In this document: positions 34,267-43,149 of the stretch, piece by piece
Numbering within the stretch: the stretch's first letter is position 1
Layout of the letters: each line of letters opens with the position of its first letter
NCBI GenBank assembly: GCA_020403265.1
Contig: JADBXZ010000038.1
Coordinates: forward strand, 1-63,993
Origin: Bacteroidota bacterium
Lineage (GTDB): Bacteria > Bacteroidota > Bacteroidia > B-17B0 > Aurantibacillaceae
Reading direction: 5' to 3'
DNA: 63,993 bases
The notes under the pieces: model-generated
What the model saw: only the letters and a program-made list of their open reading frames with translations
Databases searched by the model: none
What the model was told of the DNA's origin: nothing
Translations under genes and position numbers: made by a program

Positions 34267-35043
34267 ATGAAAAATCACGAAATCGATTTCAAACTTTTCG
34301 GTGAAGAAATGCAGTGCGTTGAGATAGAGCTTGACCCACAAGAGGCTGTTATAGCAGAACCCGGCAGCTTCATGATGATGAATGATGGTATCCAAATGCA
34401 AACACTATTTGGAGATGGAAATGAAAAAGGCTTTATGAGTAAATTATTCTCAGCCGGTAAACGCTTGCTCACCGGGGAAAATTTATTCATGACGGTTTAC
34501 ACCAATACGGTAAATGATAAAAGAAGAGTGACCTTTGCTGCACCTTATACCGGTAAAATTATTCCATTGGATTTATCCAAACTTGGCGAAAAAGTAATTT
34601 GCCAGAAGGATAGTTTTTTGTGTGCTGCTAAAGGGGTTGCAGTAGGCATAGAATTTCAGAAAAAACTAGGTACCGGGTTATTTGGAGGAGAGGGATTTAT
34701 CATGCAAAAATTGGAAGGAGATGGAATGGCTTTTGTGCATAGCGGTGGGCATGTGATTGAGAAAGATTTACAACCCGGAGAAATTTTAAAAGTTGATACA
34801 GGCTGTATCGTAGCATTTACAAGTTCTGTAAATTATGATATTCAGTTTGTTGGCGGCGTAAAAAACACATTATTTGGTGGAGAAGGTATGTTTTATGCTT
34901 TATTGAGAGGCCCAGGAAAAGTATGGATACAAACTTTACCGATAAGCAGATTGGCAGGAAGAATTTTATCTTTTGGCACAGGCAGCAGAAAAGAAGAAGG
35001 CAGCATCCTTGGAGGTATTGGTAATTTATTGGATGGAGATTAA
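34267..35043 (+). CDS. AIM24/TIGR00266-family protein
   Basis: The 258-residue protein matches the TIGR00266 (AIM24-like) beta-helix family: IELDPQEAVIAEPGSFMMMNDGIQMQT split into short strands, then GENLFMTVYTN, FAAPYTGKIIPLDL, GVAVGIEFQKKLGTGLFGGEGFIMQKL and GGVKNTLFGGEGMFYALLRGPGKVWIQTLP. In eukaryotes AIM24 affects mitochondrial inner-membrane organisation; the bacterial role is not settled. No signal peptide. It stands between ychF and parE. Confidence 0.9.
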   Translation: MKNHEIDFKLFGEEMQCVEIELDPQEAVIAEPGSFMMMNDGIQMQTLFGDGNEKGFMSKLFSAGKRLLTGENLFMTVYTNTVNDKRRVTFAAPYTGKIIPLDLSKLGEKVICQKDSFLCAAKGVAVGIEFQKKLGTGLFGGEGFIMQKLEGDGMAFVHSGGHVIEKDLQPGEILKVDTGCIVAFTSSVNYDIQFVGGVKNTLFGGEGMFYALLRGPGKVWIQTLPISRLAGRILSFGTGSRKEEGSILGGIGNLLDGD

Positions 35044-35144
35044 AATATACTTCAGAGTTTTAGTGCTACGTTTTTAACAACATAACAGCACAAAAAGACT
35101 AAAAAGAATGAACGTTAAAAATTAAACCTTAAATCGAATTTAAA

Positions 35145-37004
35145 GTGGCTAAATCAAATTATACAGAAGATAACATTCGATCACTTGATTGGCAAGAACA
35201 TATCAGAACAAGACCTGGAATGTACATTGGTAAACTTGGTGATGGTAGCGCCTTTGATGATGGTATTTACGTATTATTAAAGGAGGTAATGGATAACTCA
35301 ATTGATGAGTTTATGATGGGTGAAGGGAAAAAAATTGACATCACCGTAAAAGATGGTGTGGTAGCTATAAGAGATTTTGGACGTGGTATTCCATTAGGTA
35401 AAGTAGTGGATGTAGTTTCTAAAATGAATACCGGTGGTAAATACGACAGCGAAGCCTTTAAAAAATCCATTGGCTTAAATGGTGTGGGTACAAAAGCTGT
35501 TAATGCTTTATCTATTAATTTTAAAGTTACTTCTTTTAGAGATGGGCAATGTAAGGCTGCGGAATTCAGCAAAGGTATTTTAACCAAAGAATACAAACTA
35601 GCCGCTGCTCCAAATGAAAAGAACGGAACCTTGGTTGAGTTTAAACCGGACGATACTATTTTTAAAAAATACCATTATGTACATGAGTACATTGATAAAA
35701 TGGTTTGGAATTACGCCTTCCTTAATACCGGTTTAACACTCACTTTAAATGGCCAAGAATATGCTTCTAAAAATGGGTTAAGAGATTTATTAGAAAAAAA
35801 TATTTCAGGTGAAACTTTATATCCAATCATTCATTTAAAAGGTGAAGATATAGAAATTGCTATGACACATAGCAATGAGCATTTTAGTGAAGAATACTAT
35901 AGCTATGTAAATGGACAGTATACTACACAAGGCGGCACTCACTTAGGTGCATTCAGAGAAGCGGTTGTAAAAACTATACGCGAGTTTTTCAAAAAAGATT
36001 ACGAGCCTTTAGATGTCAGAAAATCAATTATAGCTGCGGTTTCCGTTAAAGTTCAAGAACCTGTATTCGAATCACAAACCAAAACCAAATTGGGCTCGCA
36101 TGAAATTGCCCCCGGAGGGCAAAGTATTAGAACATTCATAGGTGATTTTATTAAACAACAACTTGATAATTATCTTCATAAAAATCCGGATGTTGCCAAG
36201 GCGATAGAGGCTAAAATTGTGGCCAATGAACGAGAGCGAAAAGAACTTTCAGGTATTCAAAAATTAGCAAGGGAACGTGCCAAAAAATCCTCACTTCACA
36301 ATAAAAAATTAAGAGATTGCAGAGTTCATTTAGATGACCTGAAAGATCAGAAAAGATTAGATACAACCTTATTTATATGTGAGGGAGATAGCGCTAGCGG
36401 CTCTATTACTAAAACCCGCGATGTTAACACGCAAGCTGTGTTTAGTTTAAAAGGTAAGCCACTTAACTGCTTTGGTTTAGGTAAAAAAGTAGTTTACGAA
36501 AACGAGGAATTCAACTTACTTCAAGCTGCACTAAATATAGAAGACGGTTTAGATGATTTGCGTTATAACAATGTTGTAATAGCAACCGATGCCGACGTGG
36601 ATGGCATGCACATCAGATTATTGTTATTAACTTTCTTCTTACAGTTTTTTCCTGATTTGGTAAAAAACAATCACGTAAAAATTTTACAAACACCTTTATT
36701 TAGAGTTAGAAACAAAAAAGAAACCATTTATTGTTATAGCGACGAAGAGCGAAAAGCAGCTATTGCTAAATTAGGTCCTAAACCTGAGATAACCCGCTTT
36801 AAAGGCTTGGGCGAAATTAGTCCAGATGAATTTAAGCACTTCATAGGAAAAGACATTCGGTTAGAACCTGTATTATTAGATCAAAAGGCCAGCATACAGG
36901 AACTATTGAACTACTATATGGGCAAGAATACTCCTGATAGACAGGAGTTTATAATTGATAATTTAAGAGTAGAAAAGGATGTTGAGGAAGAATTGTTAAA
37001 GTAA
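35145..37004 (+). CDS. parE: DNA topoisomerase IV subunit B
   Basis: ParE is the ATPase subunit of the type IIA topoisomerase that decatenates chromosomes. The 619-residue protein starts at a GTG ([29 protein letters not shown]..). It has the GHKL ATPase motifs ([31 protein letters not shown]), the [10 protein letters not shown] lysine region, and the Toprim domain with EGDSASGS and DADVDGMH. The ParE form is shorter than GyrB and lacks the GyrB insert, which distinguishes it from gyrB at 52174-54126. The usual partner parC does not follow it. Confidence 0.95.
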   Translation: MAKSNYTEDNIRSLDWQEHIRTRPGMYIGKLGDGSAFDDGIYVLLKEVMDNSIDEFMMGEGKKIDITVKDGVVAIRDFGRGIPLGKVVDVVSKMNTGGKYDSEAFKKSIGLNGVGTKAVNALSINFKVTSFRDGQCKAAEFSKGILTKEYKLAAAPNEKNGTLVEFKPDDTIFKKYHYVHEYIDKMVWNYAFLNTGLTLTLNGQEYASKNGLRDLLEKNISGETLYPIIHLKGEDIEIAMTHSNEHFSEEYYSYVNGQYTTQGGTHLGAFREAVVKTIREFFKKDYEPLDVRKSIIAAVSVKVQEPVFESQTKTKLGSHEIAPGGQSIRTFIGDFIKQQLDNYLHKNPDVAKAIEAKIVANERERKELSGIQKLARERAKKSSLHNKKLRDCRVHLDDLKDQKRLDTTLFICEGDSASGSITKTRDVNTQAVFSLKGKPLNCFGLGKKVVYENEEFNLLQAALNIEDGLDDLRYNNVVIATDADVDGMHIRLLLLTFFLQFFPDLVKNNHVKILQTPLFRVRNKKETIYCYSDEERKAAIAKLGPKPEITRFKGLGEISPDEFKHFIGKDIRLEPVLLDQKASIQELLNYYMGKNTPDRQEFIIDNLRVEKDVEEELLK

Positions 37005-37047
37005 TTTAACAATTAGCGTTAAAATCAGTTAAAGTAAAATATATTTA

Positions 37048-37055
37048 TATCTTTG
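37048..37055 (+). promoter_or_regulatory. -7 element before the LPP20-like gene
   Basis: TATCTTTG matches TAnnTTTG, about 45 bases upstream of the ATG at 37100. The -33 region is a poor match, so confidence is moderate. Confidence 0.45.
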
Positions 37056-37099
37056 GCATAGAAACTGTAAATTAACAAATAACAATAAAACCAAAAAAA

Positions 37100-37675
37100 A
37101 TGAAAACAACACAACTAATTTTAATACCGGCAGTTGCCATGGCAATGTTAACTGCTTGTAAATCTAAAAAACAACCCATTCAAAAGGAAACTGGTGCAGT
37201 TGAAATTACTGTTCCTTTCAGCGAAAGTAAATTTCGTTCTGATAATGAAGCATTCCGTGCTAAACAAGTAGGAAAATCTCCTGATTTAGCTACTGCTAAA
37301 AAAATCGCCTTCCAAAATGCGCGCTCTGAGATGGCTGCCAACATTAACTCGATGGTTAAACGTGTGACTGATCAGTACACCAATCAACGTACTGTTGGGA
37401 ATACACAAGAATTTGAAAATAAATTTGAAGAACTAGCGCGCGAAGTAGTTAATTTAGAAATGAGTAACGTAAAAGAAATTGGCGAAAAAATATTTAAAGA
37501 GCCAAACGGATCATTCAGCTACTGGATTGCTATCGAGGCAGGCAAAAAAGAAGTTTTTGAAAAATTAGATGCTAAAATTTCAAGTAATGCTTCGTTAAAA
37601 CTTGATTATGATAAGCAAAAGTTTCAACAAATTTTTGATGCTGAAATGAAAAAATTAGCTGAAGAAGGTAAATAA
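37100..37675 (+). CDS. LPP20-family lipoprotein
   Basis: A lipobox (LTAC) is followed by a 170-residue mature part with the LPP20-type layout: residues that resemble FRAKQVGKSPDLATAKKIAFQNARSEMAANI, in which conserved stretches of this family (GxGxSxxxxxAxxxAxxxAxxxLA) can be recognised, then a coiled-coil-prone C-terminus (KLDYDKQKFQQIFDAEMKKLAEEG). Function unknown; LPP20 itself is a Helicobacter outer-membrane lipoprotein. It is followed by a strong terminator and then a TTG-start lipoprotein gene. Confidence 0.83.
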   Translation: MKTTQLILIPAVAMAMLTACKSKKQPIQKETGAVEITVPFSESKFRSDNEAFRAKQVGKSPDLATAKKIAFQNARSEMAANINSMVKRVTDQYTNQRTVGNTQEFENKFEELAREVVNLEMSNVKEIGEKIFKEPNGSFSYWIAIEAGKKEVFEKLDAKISSNASLKLDYDKQKFQQIFDAEMKKLAEEGK

Positions 37676-37688
37676 TAATAACTCAACT

Positions 37689-37719
37689 AAAGAGCATCGC
37701 CAAACGATGCTCTTTTTTT
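37689..37719 (+). terminator. Intrinsic terminator after the LPP20-like gene
   Basis: An 11-base-pair perfect stem (AAAGAGCATCG / CGATGCTCTTT) with loop CCAAA is followed by a T-run. It lies between the LPP20-like gene and a TTG start only eight bases further on. Confidence 0.9.
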
Positions 37720-37726
37720 ATCTCAA

Positions 37727-39082
37727 TTGAAAATCAGACACTACATATTTGTTTTTACATCAGCGATTTTGTTGGCTTGCTCCGGCTCTAAAAAGTATTT
37801 TAAAGCCGCAGAAAAACTTGAGAAACAAGGTCTAGTAAATGAAGCAGCCAACTACTACCTGGAATCCTTGCAGCGCAAAAATAGCAATGTAGATGCAAGA
37901 ATGAAGCTAAGTCAGGTTGGACAAAAATACGTTAACAACATGGCGTCAGAATTCTTCCGTAACCACAGCACTCAACAAGTTGAGGCTGCTTTGGAGAGTT
38001 ACGAGAGGATGATTGATTTCACCGAAAAAACCAAGGCTTTGGAAGTTAAGTTAGACTATCCGAAGGCCTATGATGATGACTATAAGGAAAACATCGAAAA
38101 ATTCTGCGAAAAAAATTACAATCAAGCATACAATTTAGTTAATATAAAGAGCTTTACTAATTCGAGAAAACATATTAACAATGTGAAAAAATACAATCCA
38201 AATTACAAAGACATTGCTAATCTCGATATCATTTCTGTATGCGAACCACTTTATCAAAATGCAGTTTCTGCATTAGAAAATAAAAATTATCAAAGTGCAG
38301 CGAGTTTATTAAATTCAATTGCAAACAAATCGCCTGATTATAAAGACACTAAAGATTTAATTGAATTAACCAATTCAACTATGGGTAAGAACATGCTGTT
38401 TTTTACACCAACCAATACCACTAATAAAAACGAAAAAGAACTTGAGGAATATTACTTCAATCAGTTTAGTCAATCCGCTCAACAAAAATATAAGAACTTA
38501 AAAATCATTAATAATACGCCTTTTACTAAAATTAATAATGCAACCGACATTAATAATTCGGGCAACATTGATTTAATTCAGGCCATTCGTAAAGCATCCA
38601 ACGCCGATCTTTTCTTCATTTTCGACGTAGCTGATTATAAAGAAAATGATAACGGAGGGCAGAAATTTTTACAAAAAGGCTATCAGGAAATAAAAACTAA
38701 AGTAAATGATACTTTAACCAAAACGGATTACAAAGAATTTAGTTACTACTCTATTAAACACGCCAAAAGTGTTAGCATACAATATCACTTTAAGTTAATT
38801 AATGCTTATACAAATCAAATTATTAAGTCCAATACACAAACGTTTTCAGCCAACGATGCTATTGATTACAATCAATTTGCAAATAAAAATAACATGAATA
38901 TTAATTCGTTGTACCCATACAATCCTCTAATGACGGCGCAAGCTAATCAGTTTAATCCAAGAAACTGGCGATCGAGTTTCTCAAATCCAAGAAATTTAAA
39001 GAGTACAAGCGAGTTACAAATAGAAATTAATAACAAGGTTGTTCAATCCTTTAACTCAAGTTTAACCAATGTTGTAAATTAG
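37727..39082 (+). CDS. Lipoprotein with tetratricopeptide-like repeats
   Basis: The frame starts at a TTG (37727-37729); no ATG would give the lipoprotein signal (MKIRHYIFVFTSAILLAC, Cys at 18). After it come repeats of the form FKAAEKLEKQGLVNEAANYYLESLQRK (residues about 25-50), AYNLVNIKSF.. and YQNAVSALENKNYQSAASLLNSIA, TPR-like helical pairs. The C-terminal half is beta-rich and Asn-rich. It begins eight bases after a terminator and is followed two bases later by another lipoprotein gene with a TTG start. Function unknown; a scaffold in the outer membrane is plausible. Confidence 0.8.
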   Translation: MKIRHYIFVFTSAILLACSGSKKYFKAAEKLEKQGLVNEAANYYLESLQRKNSNVDARMKLSQVGQKYVNNMASEFFRNHSTQQVEAALESYERMIDFTEKTKALEVKLDYPKAYDDDYKENIEKFCEKNYNQAYNLVNIKSFTNSRKHINNVKKYNPNYKDIANLDIISVCEPLYQNAVSALENKNYQSAASLLNSIANKSPDYKDTKDLIELTNSTMGKNMLFFTPTNTTNKNEKELEEYYFNQFSQSAQQKYKNLKIINNTPFTKINNATDINNSGNIDLIQAIRKASNADLFFIFDVADYKENDNGGQKFLQKGYQEIKTKVNDTLTKTDYKEFSYYSIKHAKSVSIQYHFKLINAYTNQIIKSNTQTFSANDAIDYNQFANKNNMNINSLYPYNPLMTAQANQFNPRNWRSSFSNPRNLKSTSELQIEINNKVVQSFNSSLTNVVN

Positions 39083-39084
39083 TT

Positions 39085-40497
39085 TTGAAAAAGCTATTAA
39101 TGATATTCACTGTACTGTTAGTTGCTTGTAAAAGTAAACAACAAGTGGCTCAAAACACACCTACTGTGCAGGAATCAAAACCAGCACCGATATGGGTAAG
39201 CAGTAGACCAAACAATGGTTTTAAATATGTTGGGATTGGATTTGCCGACAAAGCCAAAGGCGATAATTATCAAATGGAGGCCAAAAAAAACGCCTTATAT
39301 GATTTAGTTTCCGAAATAAAAGTAGACATTAATTCGAACTCGGTTTTGTACACCGTTCAAAACAACAATTCATTTAATGAAAGTTTTAATTCAATGATTA
39401 AACTCTCCAATAATGAAAATATTGAAGGCTATCAATTAATAGATAGTTACGAAAATGAAAAACAGTATTGGATATATTATTCATTAGACAAAGAAGAATA
39501 CGCGAAACAAAAAGCTGAAAAGAAACAACAAATCATTAATAAAGCTTCTTCATTAATTAGTTCAAGCAACAGCGACGAAAACAGTGGCAATTTCTCAACA
39601 GCTTTAAAAAAACGAATTCAAGCATTTGGAGTGCTTACCCCGTATCTTAGCGAAGAAATAAATTTTGATCCTGCAAAATCAGGGGGTGTAAGAACTGTTT
39701 TTGATTTAACCGGATTGATTCAGAAACAACTACAAAACATTACGGTTATTCAGCCAAAAAATTTAACCCAATTACTCCCCCACCAAAAAAGTTACGCGCC
39801 AATTAGTTACACGTTATTAATTAACGGTAAAACTGCGCTAACAGACTTCCCGGTATCCATTAAAAGTGAAGAAGACAAACTAAAAATCATTGAAAAATCA
39901 ACCACAAATGCTTCAGGTGAGATGCAAGTAAAAGCTACCTCCATTGAACCGTTAAATCAAACTGTTGTTTTTTCTTTAAGTCCTGATATAAACGCGCTGA
40001 TGGGTTCTGACTCTGTAAGCAAATCTGCAATTAGAGTACTATCACAATTTATCAACACCCAGAGTTTAAAAGTAAATGCCACTGTGCGCCCAATACAATT
40101 ATACATTAATTGTGTGGAAAATAATTTTGGCAAACCAACCAACAATTCTGTAATTAAAAGCTACATTGAGCAAAAATTATCCTCCAACGAAATCAGAATT
40201 ATAGCAACTAAAAGCGAAGCTGATTATGCCATTGACGCTTATGCTGATACTCAAAAAGACATCAGCAGCGAGATCTTAAAATCAAATTATCAAGCAGAGT
40301 TGGCTGAATTAACTATTAAGCTTCAACTTATCAACCCAATTGACAATCAAGTTATTTATAACAATCAGGCGAACGAAATTTATGGTTATGCCAACAGCCT
40401 TGAAAAAGCCGGTTTAAATTCCTACGGCAGTGATAAATTAAAGGCTAAATTATTTGAAGCGCTTTTCTTTTTGAAGCGTAAAATTATAGTGTACTAA
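39085..40497 (+). CDS. LPP20-domain lipoprotein with long C-terminal extension
   Basis: A TTG start at 39085-39087 gives a lipoprotein signal (MKKLLMIFTVLLVAC). An LPP20-type domain follows (PAPIWVSSRPNNGFKYVGIGFADKAKGDNYQMEAKKNAL.. in pieces), then a coiled coil (EEYAKQKAEKKQQIINKASSL) and a beta-rich C-terminal part with DFPVSIKSEEDKLKI. The three genes LPP20-like, TPR lipoprotein and this one look like a functional cluster: two LPP20-type proteins with a TPR protein between them. Function unknown. Confidence 0.8.
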   Translation: MKKLLMIFTVLLVACKSKQQVAQNTPTVQESKPAPIWVSSRPNNGFKYVGIGFADKAKGDNYQMEAKKNALYDLVSEIKVDINSNSVLYTVQNNNSFNESFNSMIKLSNNENIEGYQLIDSYENEKQYWIYYSLDKEEYAKQKAEKKQQIINKASSLISSSNSDENSGNFSTALKKRIQAFGVLTPYLSEEINFDPAKSGGVRTVFDLTGLIQKQLQNITVIQPKNLTQLLPHQKSYAPISYTLLINGKTALTDFPVSIKSEEDKLKIIEKSTTNASGEMQVKATSIEPLNQTVVFSLSPDINALMGSDSVSKSAIRVLSQFINTQSLKVNATVRPIQLYINCVENNFGKPTNNSVIKSYIEQKLSSNEIRIIATKSEADYAIDAYADTQKDISSEILKSNYQAELAELTIKLQLINPIDNQVIYNNQANEIYGYANSLEKAGLNSYGSDKLKAKLFEALFFLKRKIIVY

Positions 40498-40554
40498 TTC
40501 AAATCAATAAATCTCTTGATGGAATCAATAAGTTAGTTCTGATTATTAATAGAG

Positions 40555-41247
40555 TTACTTGGAATCCTTTTTCTTCTTGTACTTTCCTTTTCGCCAGGCA
40601 TCAATAAACTGAGCCCAGGCAATTGGATTTAATAGTGAAATACTAGGCTGTTGGCCTGCTGAGTATACTTTGGTATAATAGGCCTGCATCACATATCTAT
40701 AATTTTCACTTGCGCTGGCAGTTTGATTTCGCTCCAAATAAGTTAAGGCATCGCGCTGTAAATTTTTATCGGCACGATCTAAATCCGTATCATTTAAATT
40801 TAAGGTTAAGAAAGCTTTTTTGAATTCATCTTTGCTAGGCCAAGGATAAACTTCAATAGCCGGTAGTTTTACGGTGTCTTTCACTAAAATTTGAATGGCA
40901 CTGTAATAACGGTTATTCAATGTATCAGGCACTTTGTAATATGCATTTTTATATTGAATGGAAATAAACTCTAACTCATCTCCCGGGTTAACAATCAAAT
41001 TAAAGAAACCGTAAAAGTCAGTTTTGGTGCCATGATTGGTTCCTGAAACTATGATTGCCACCAACGGCACAGGCGTTAAGCTATCTTTATCTAGCACCAC
41101 ACCCGAAAACTGAATTAAGTTATTGGCACTTTTTTTAGTGATAACTGTTTGTGTTGATTTTGCAGGATTGGTTTGCGCGTCCACCTTTGAATACATCACA
41201 CAAAACAAGCTAAAAAAAACAGCGATATGGTTTAGTTTCATTTTCAT
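40555..41247 (-). CDS. Exported protein with carboxypeptidase-like regulatory domain
   Basis: A signal peptide (FFSLFCVMYSKVDAQ) precedes a CarboxypepD_reg-like beta-sandwich (FSGVVLDKDSLTPVPLVAIIVSGTNHGTKTDFYGFFNLIV..GDELEFISIQYK) of the type found at the N-terminus of TonB receptors and in stand-alone surface proteins. The C-terminal part is helical with many Tyr, Arg and Gln and a basic tail (KGKYKKKKDSK). It abuts the STAS gene, with the ATG immediately after that gene's stop codon. Role unknown. Confidence 0.82.
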   Translation of the reverse strand: MKMKLNHIAVFFSLFCVMYSKVDAQTNPAKSTQTVITKKSANNLIQFSGVVLDKDSLTPVPLVAIIVSGTNHGTKTDFYGFFNLIVNPGDELEFISIQYKNAYYKVPDTLNNRYYSAIQILVKDTVKLPAIEVYPWPSKDEFKKAFLTLNLNDTDLDRADKNLQRDALTYLERNQTASASENYRYVMQAYYTKVYSAGQQPSISLLNPIAWAQFIDAWRKGKYKKKKDSK

Positions 41248-41595
41248 TTATGACTCCAACATTTTTAAAGCCTCTTCTTTACTAGACGCAATTTTAAAAA
41301 GGGTATTAAGTTTTGTAATTAAAATCAACTCATTAATTTTTTTATTTAAACTGTATAATACGGCCTCTCCTCCCCCTACTCTTGCTTTGGTTAAAATTTG
41401 TATAAAAGTGTTTAGGCCGCTACTGTTCATGTATTTTAAATTCTCCATGTTAATGGCTAATTTGTATATGCCCTTTGCATTAAGTTCTTCAACTGAAGTA
41501 ATTAATTCAACTGCCTGATTTTTTTCAATCAACTCACCATCAATGGTAATGATGGCAATTGTATTTTCGATGCTTATGGTATGGTTAAAAATCAT
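41248..41595 (-). CDS. STAS-domain anti-sigma factor antagonist-like protein
   Basis: The 115-residue protein is one STAS domain: ITIDGELIEKNQAVELITSVEELN, then LAINMENLKYMNSSGLNTFIQILTKARVGGGEAVLYSLNKKINELILITKLNTLF. The serine in NSSGLN is the position phosphorylated in SpoIIAA/RsbV. Such proteins free a sigma factor or regulate transporters and stress complexes. Its start overlaps the Fur-family gene by four bases. No kinase or anti-sigma gene is nearby, so the partner is unknown. Confidence 0.93.
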   Translation of the reverse strand: MIFNHTISIENTIAIITIDGELIEKNQAVELITSVEELNAKGIYKLAINMENLKYMNSSGLNTFIQILTKARVGGGEAVLYSLNKKINELILITKLNTLFKIASSKEEALKMLES

Positions 41596-42071
41596 CGTTC
41601 TGGTTTTTTAGAATGTTCGCAAGGTAAGCCTTTTTCGAGTTTGAGGCATTTACCAAAAAAATTTAATGAATGGTGCATAATTTTAAAACCAAGCATTTCC
41701 TCGGCCGTTTTTTGAATTTGCATGATTCGCGGGTCGCAAAACTCAACCACTTTTTCGCAATTGGTACAAATTAAATGATCGTGTTGTTTGTATTTGTATG
41801 CCTTTTCAAATTGTGCAATATTCTTACCAAATTGGTGCTTTATTACCAATCCGGCGTCCAATAAAATTTCAATATTATTGTAAAGCGTTGCGCGACTAAC
41901 CCGGTACTTTTTATTCTTCATCATCAGGTACAACTGTTCAATATCAAAATGTCCGTCGTGCGAATAAATTTCGCTCAAAATAGCAAAACGCTCCGATGTT
42001 TTTCTGTGTTTGTGCAACTCCAGATAATCAGTTAGGATTTTAGCAACGGCATCTTTGGTTTCCTGACTCAT
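41592..42071 (-). CDS. Fur-family metal-responsive regulator
   Basis: The 159-residue protein has the Fur winged helix (SERFAILSEIYSHDGHFDIEQLYLMMKNKKYRVSRATLYNNIEILLDAGLVIKHQF in pieces), then the dimer domain with the metal site HDHLICTNCEKVVEF and a C-terminal C-x-x-..-C pair (KCLKLEKGLPCEH). Whether it senses Fe, Zn, Mn or peroxide cannot be told from sequence. It heads the Fur-STAS-surface protein operon on the minus strand and is divergent from the NlpC/P60 gene, with an inverted repeat between the two. Confidence 0.93.
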   Translation of the reverse strand: MSQETKDAVAKILTDYLELHKHRKTSERFAILSEIYSHDGHFDIEQLYLMMKNKKYRVSRATLYNNIEILLDAGLVIKHQFGKNIAQFEKAYKYKQHDHLICTNCEKVVEFCDPRIMQIQKTAEEMLGFKIMHHSLNFFGKCLKLEKGLPCEHSKKPER

Positions 42072-42136
42072 AAGAATAGTTTAAATTTACAATTTTTTTT
42101 CGTTCACGCTTTCTAACAAATGGCTTTTAATATTAA

Positions 42137-42154
42137 TTAACGTGTAAGCGTTAA
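42137..42154. promoter_or_regulatory. Inverted repeat between the Fur-family and NlpC/P60 genes
   Basis: TTAACG and CGTTAA are six-base inverted arms with six bases between. Placed in the 95-base divergent region, they could be an operator. It is not a typical Fur box (19-base core); evidence is weak. Confidence 0.25.
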
Positions 42155-42166
42155 CCACCCAAATTT

Positions 42167-42961
42167 ATGCTTATTTTTACCCCAATGCAACACGGTATTT
42201 GTTTACTTAGCGCAGTACCCTGCCGTAAAGAAGCGGCTAACACCAGTGAAATGGTTACTCAACTGTTATTTGGTGAGCAGTATTCCATTCTCGAAACAAA
42301 AGAAGACTGGTTAAAAATAAAAACGGCTTATGACCATTATGAGTGCTGGATGAACATTAAGCAGCACCACCCAATCACTTCGGCCATATTTAATCAATTG
42401 CAAAGCCAAAAAATAATTTGTTCAACCAATTTATTTTCAATGCTCACCCACAACGAGCAAAGCTTTCCAATAAGTATTGGCGCTACTCTGCCTTTTTACA
42501 TCAACCAACAACTTAACATCAGCAACAAAACTTTTGTAGTTGAGGGTTCTACCAATTCCGAATACAACAAAGAACTCAGTATTAAAAAATTACTGCAAAC
42601 AGCACATTTGTTTTTAAACAGCCCTTATTTATGGGGCGGAAGAACCCCCATGGGCATTGATTGCAGTGGGTTTACACAATTGGTTTTTAAAATACACGGC
42701 CTTAAATTACCGCGCGATGCCTATCAACAGGTTGAACTGGGTAGTGCCTTAAATTTTGTAGAAGAAGCCGAAGCCGGTGACCTGGCTTTTTTTGATAACG
42801 AAGAAGGCAAAATTGTACATGTAGGCATTTTGTTAGACAATGAACGCATCATCCACGCCAGCGGTTATGTAAAAATTGACAAATTTGACCATTACGGTAT
42901 TTTTAACAGTGTAACTAAAAAGTACTCACACACATTGAGAGTAATAAATAGGGTAGTTTAA
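42167..42961 (+). CDS. NlpC/P60 peptidase with N-terminal SH3-like domains
   Basis: The first half (LLSAVPCRKEAANTSEMVTQLLFGEQYSILE and DWLKIKTAYDHYECWM) forms two SH3b-like domains; the second half is the NlpC/P60 domain with YLWGGRTPMGIDCSGFTQLVF (Cys nucleophile in DCSGF), IVHVGILLDNERIIHAS (His). There is no signal peptide, as is common for this Bacteroidota protein, which resembles the gamma-D-Glu-diaminopimelate dipeptidyl-peptidase group. ATG at 42167 is used; ATG at 42185 (MQHGI) is possible and may align better with relatives. Confidence 0.92.
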   Translation: MLIFTPMQHGICLLSAVPCRKEAANTSEMVTQLLFGEQYSILETKEDWLKIKTAYDHYECWMNIKQHHPITSAIFNQLQSQKIICSTNLFSMLTHNEQSFPISIGATLPFYINQQLNISNKTFVVEGSTNSEYNKELSIKKLLQTAHLFLNSPYLWGGRTPMGIDCSGFTQLVFKIHGLKLPRDAYQQVELGSALNFVEEAEAGDLAFFDNEEGKIVHVGILLDNERIIHASGYVKIDKFDHYGIFNSVTKKYSHTLRVINRVV

Positions 42962-43042
42962 TCAGGCTACTTTTTTATTATAATGCCTACAGACGGAATT
43001 GCAATTGAAAATTCATTTAATTGTTGTAATTTAGATATACAA

Positions 43043-43149
43043 ATGCTTAAATCTAAAACCATATTAATTTTATTCTTATCCCTCTTTTTGTATTAAGACT
43101 AACCAATGAAGATTTAAAAACCTATACCCAAAAAATAATTGTGGAATGA
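43043..43149 (+). pseudogene. Apparent deletion relic of a T9SS protein gene
   Basis: Two gene ends stand nearly fused. An ATG at 43043 opens a 17-codon signal-peptide-like frame (MLKSKTILILFLSLFLY) that ends in TAA at 43094-43096. Overlapping it in another frame, LRLTNEDLKTYTQKIIVE resembles the last strand of a T9SS tail and stops at TGA 43147-43149. That TGA overlaps the ATG of the next gene. The simplest reading is a secreted-protein gene whose middle was deleted, leaving its first and last few dozen bases. Confidence 0.5.
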
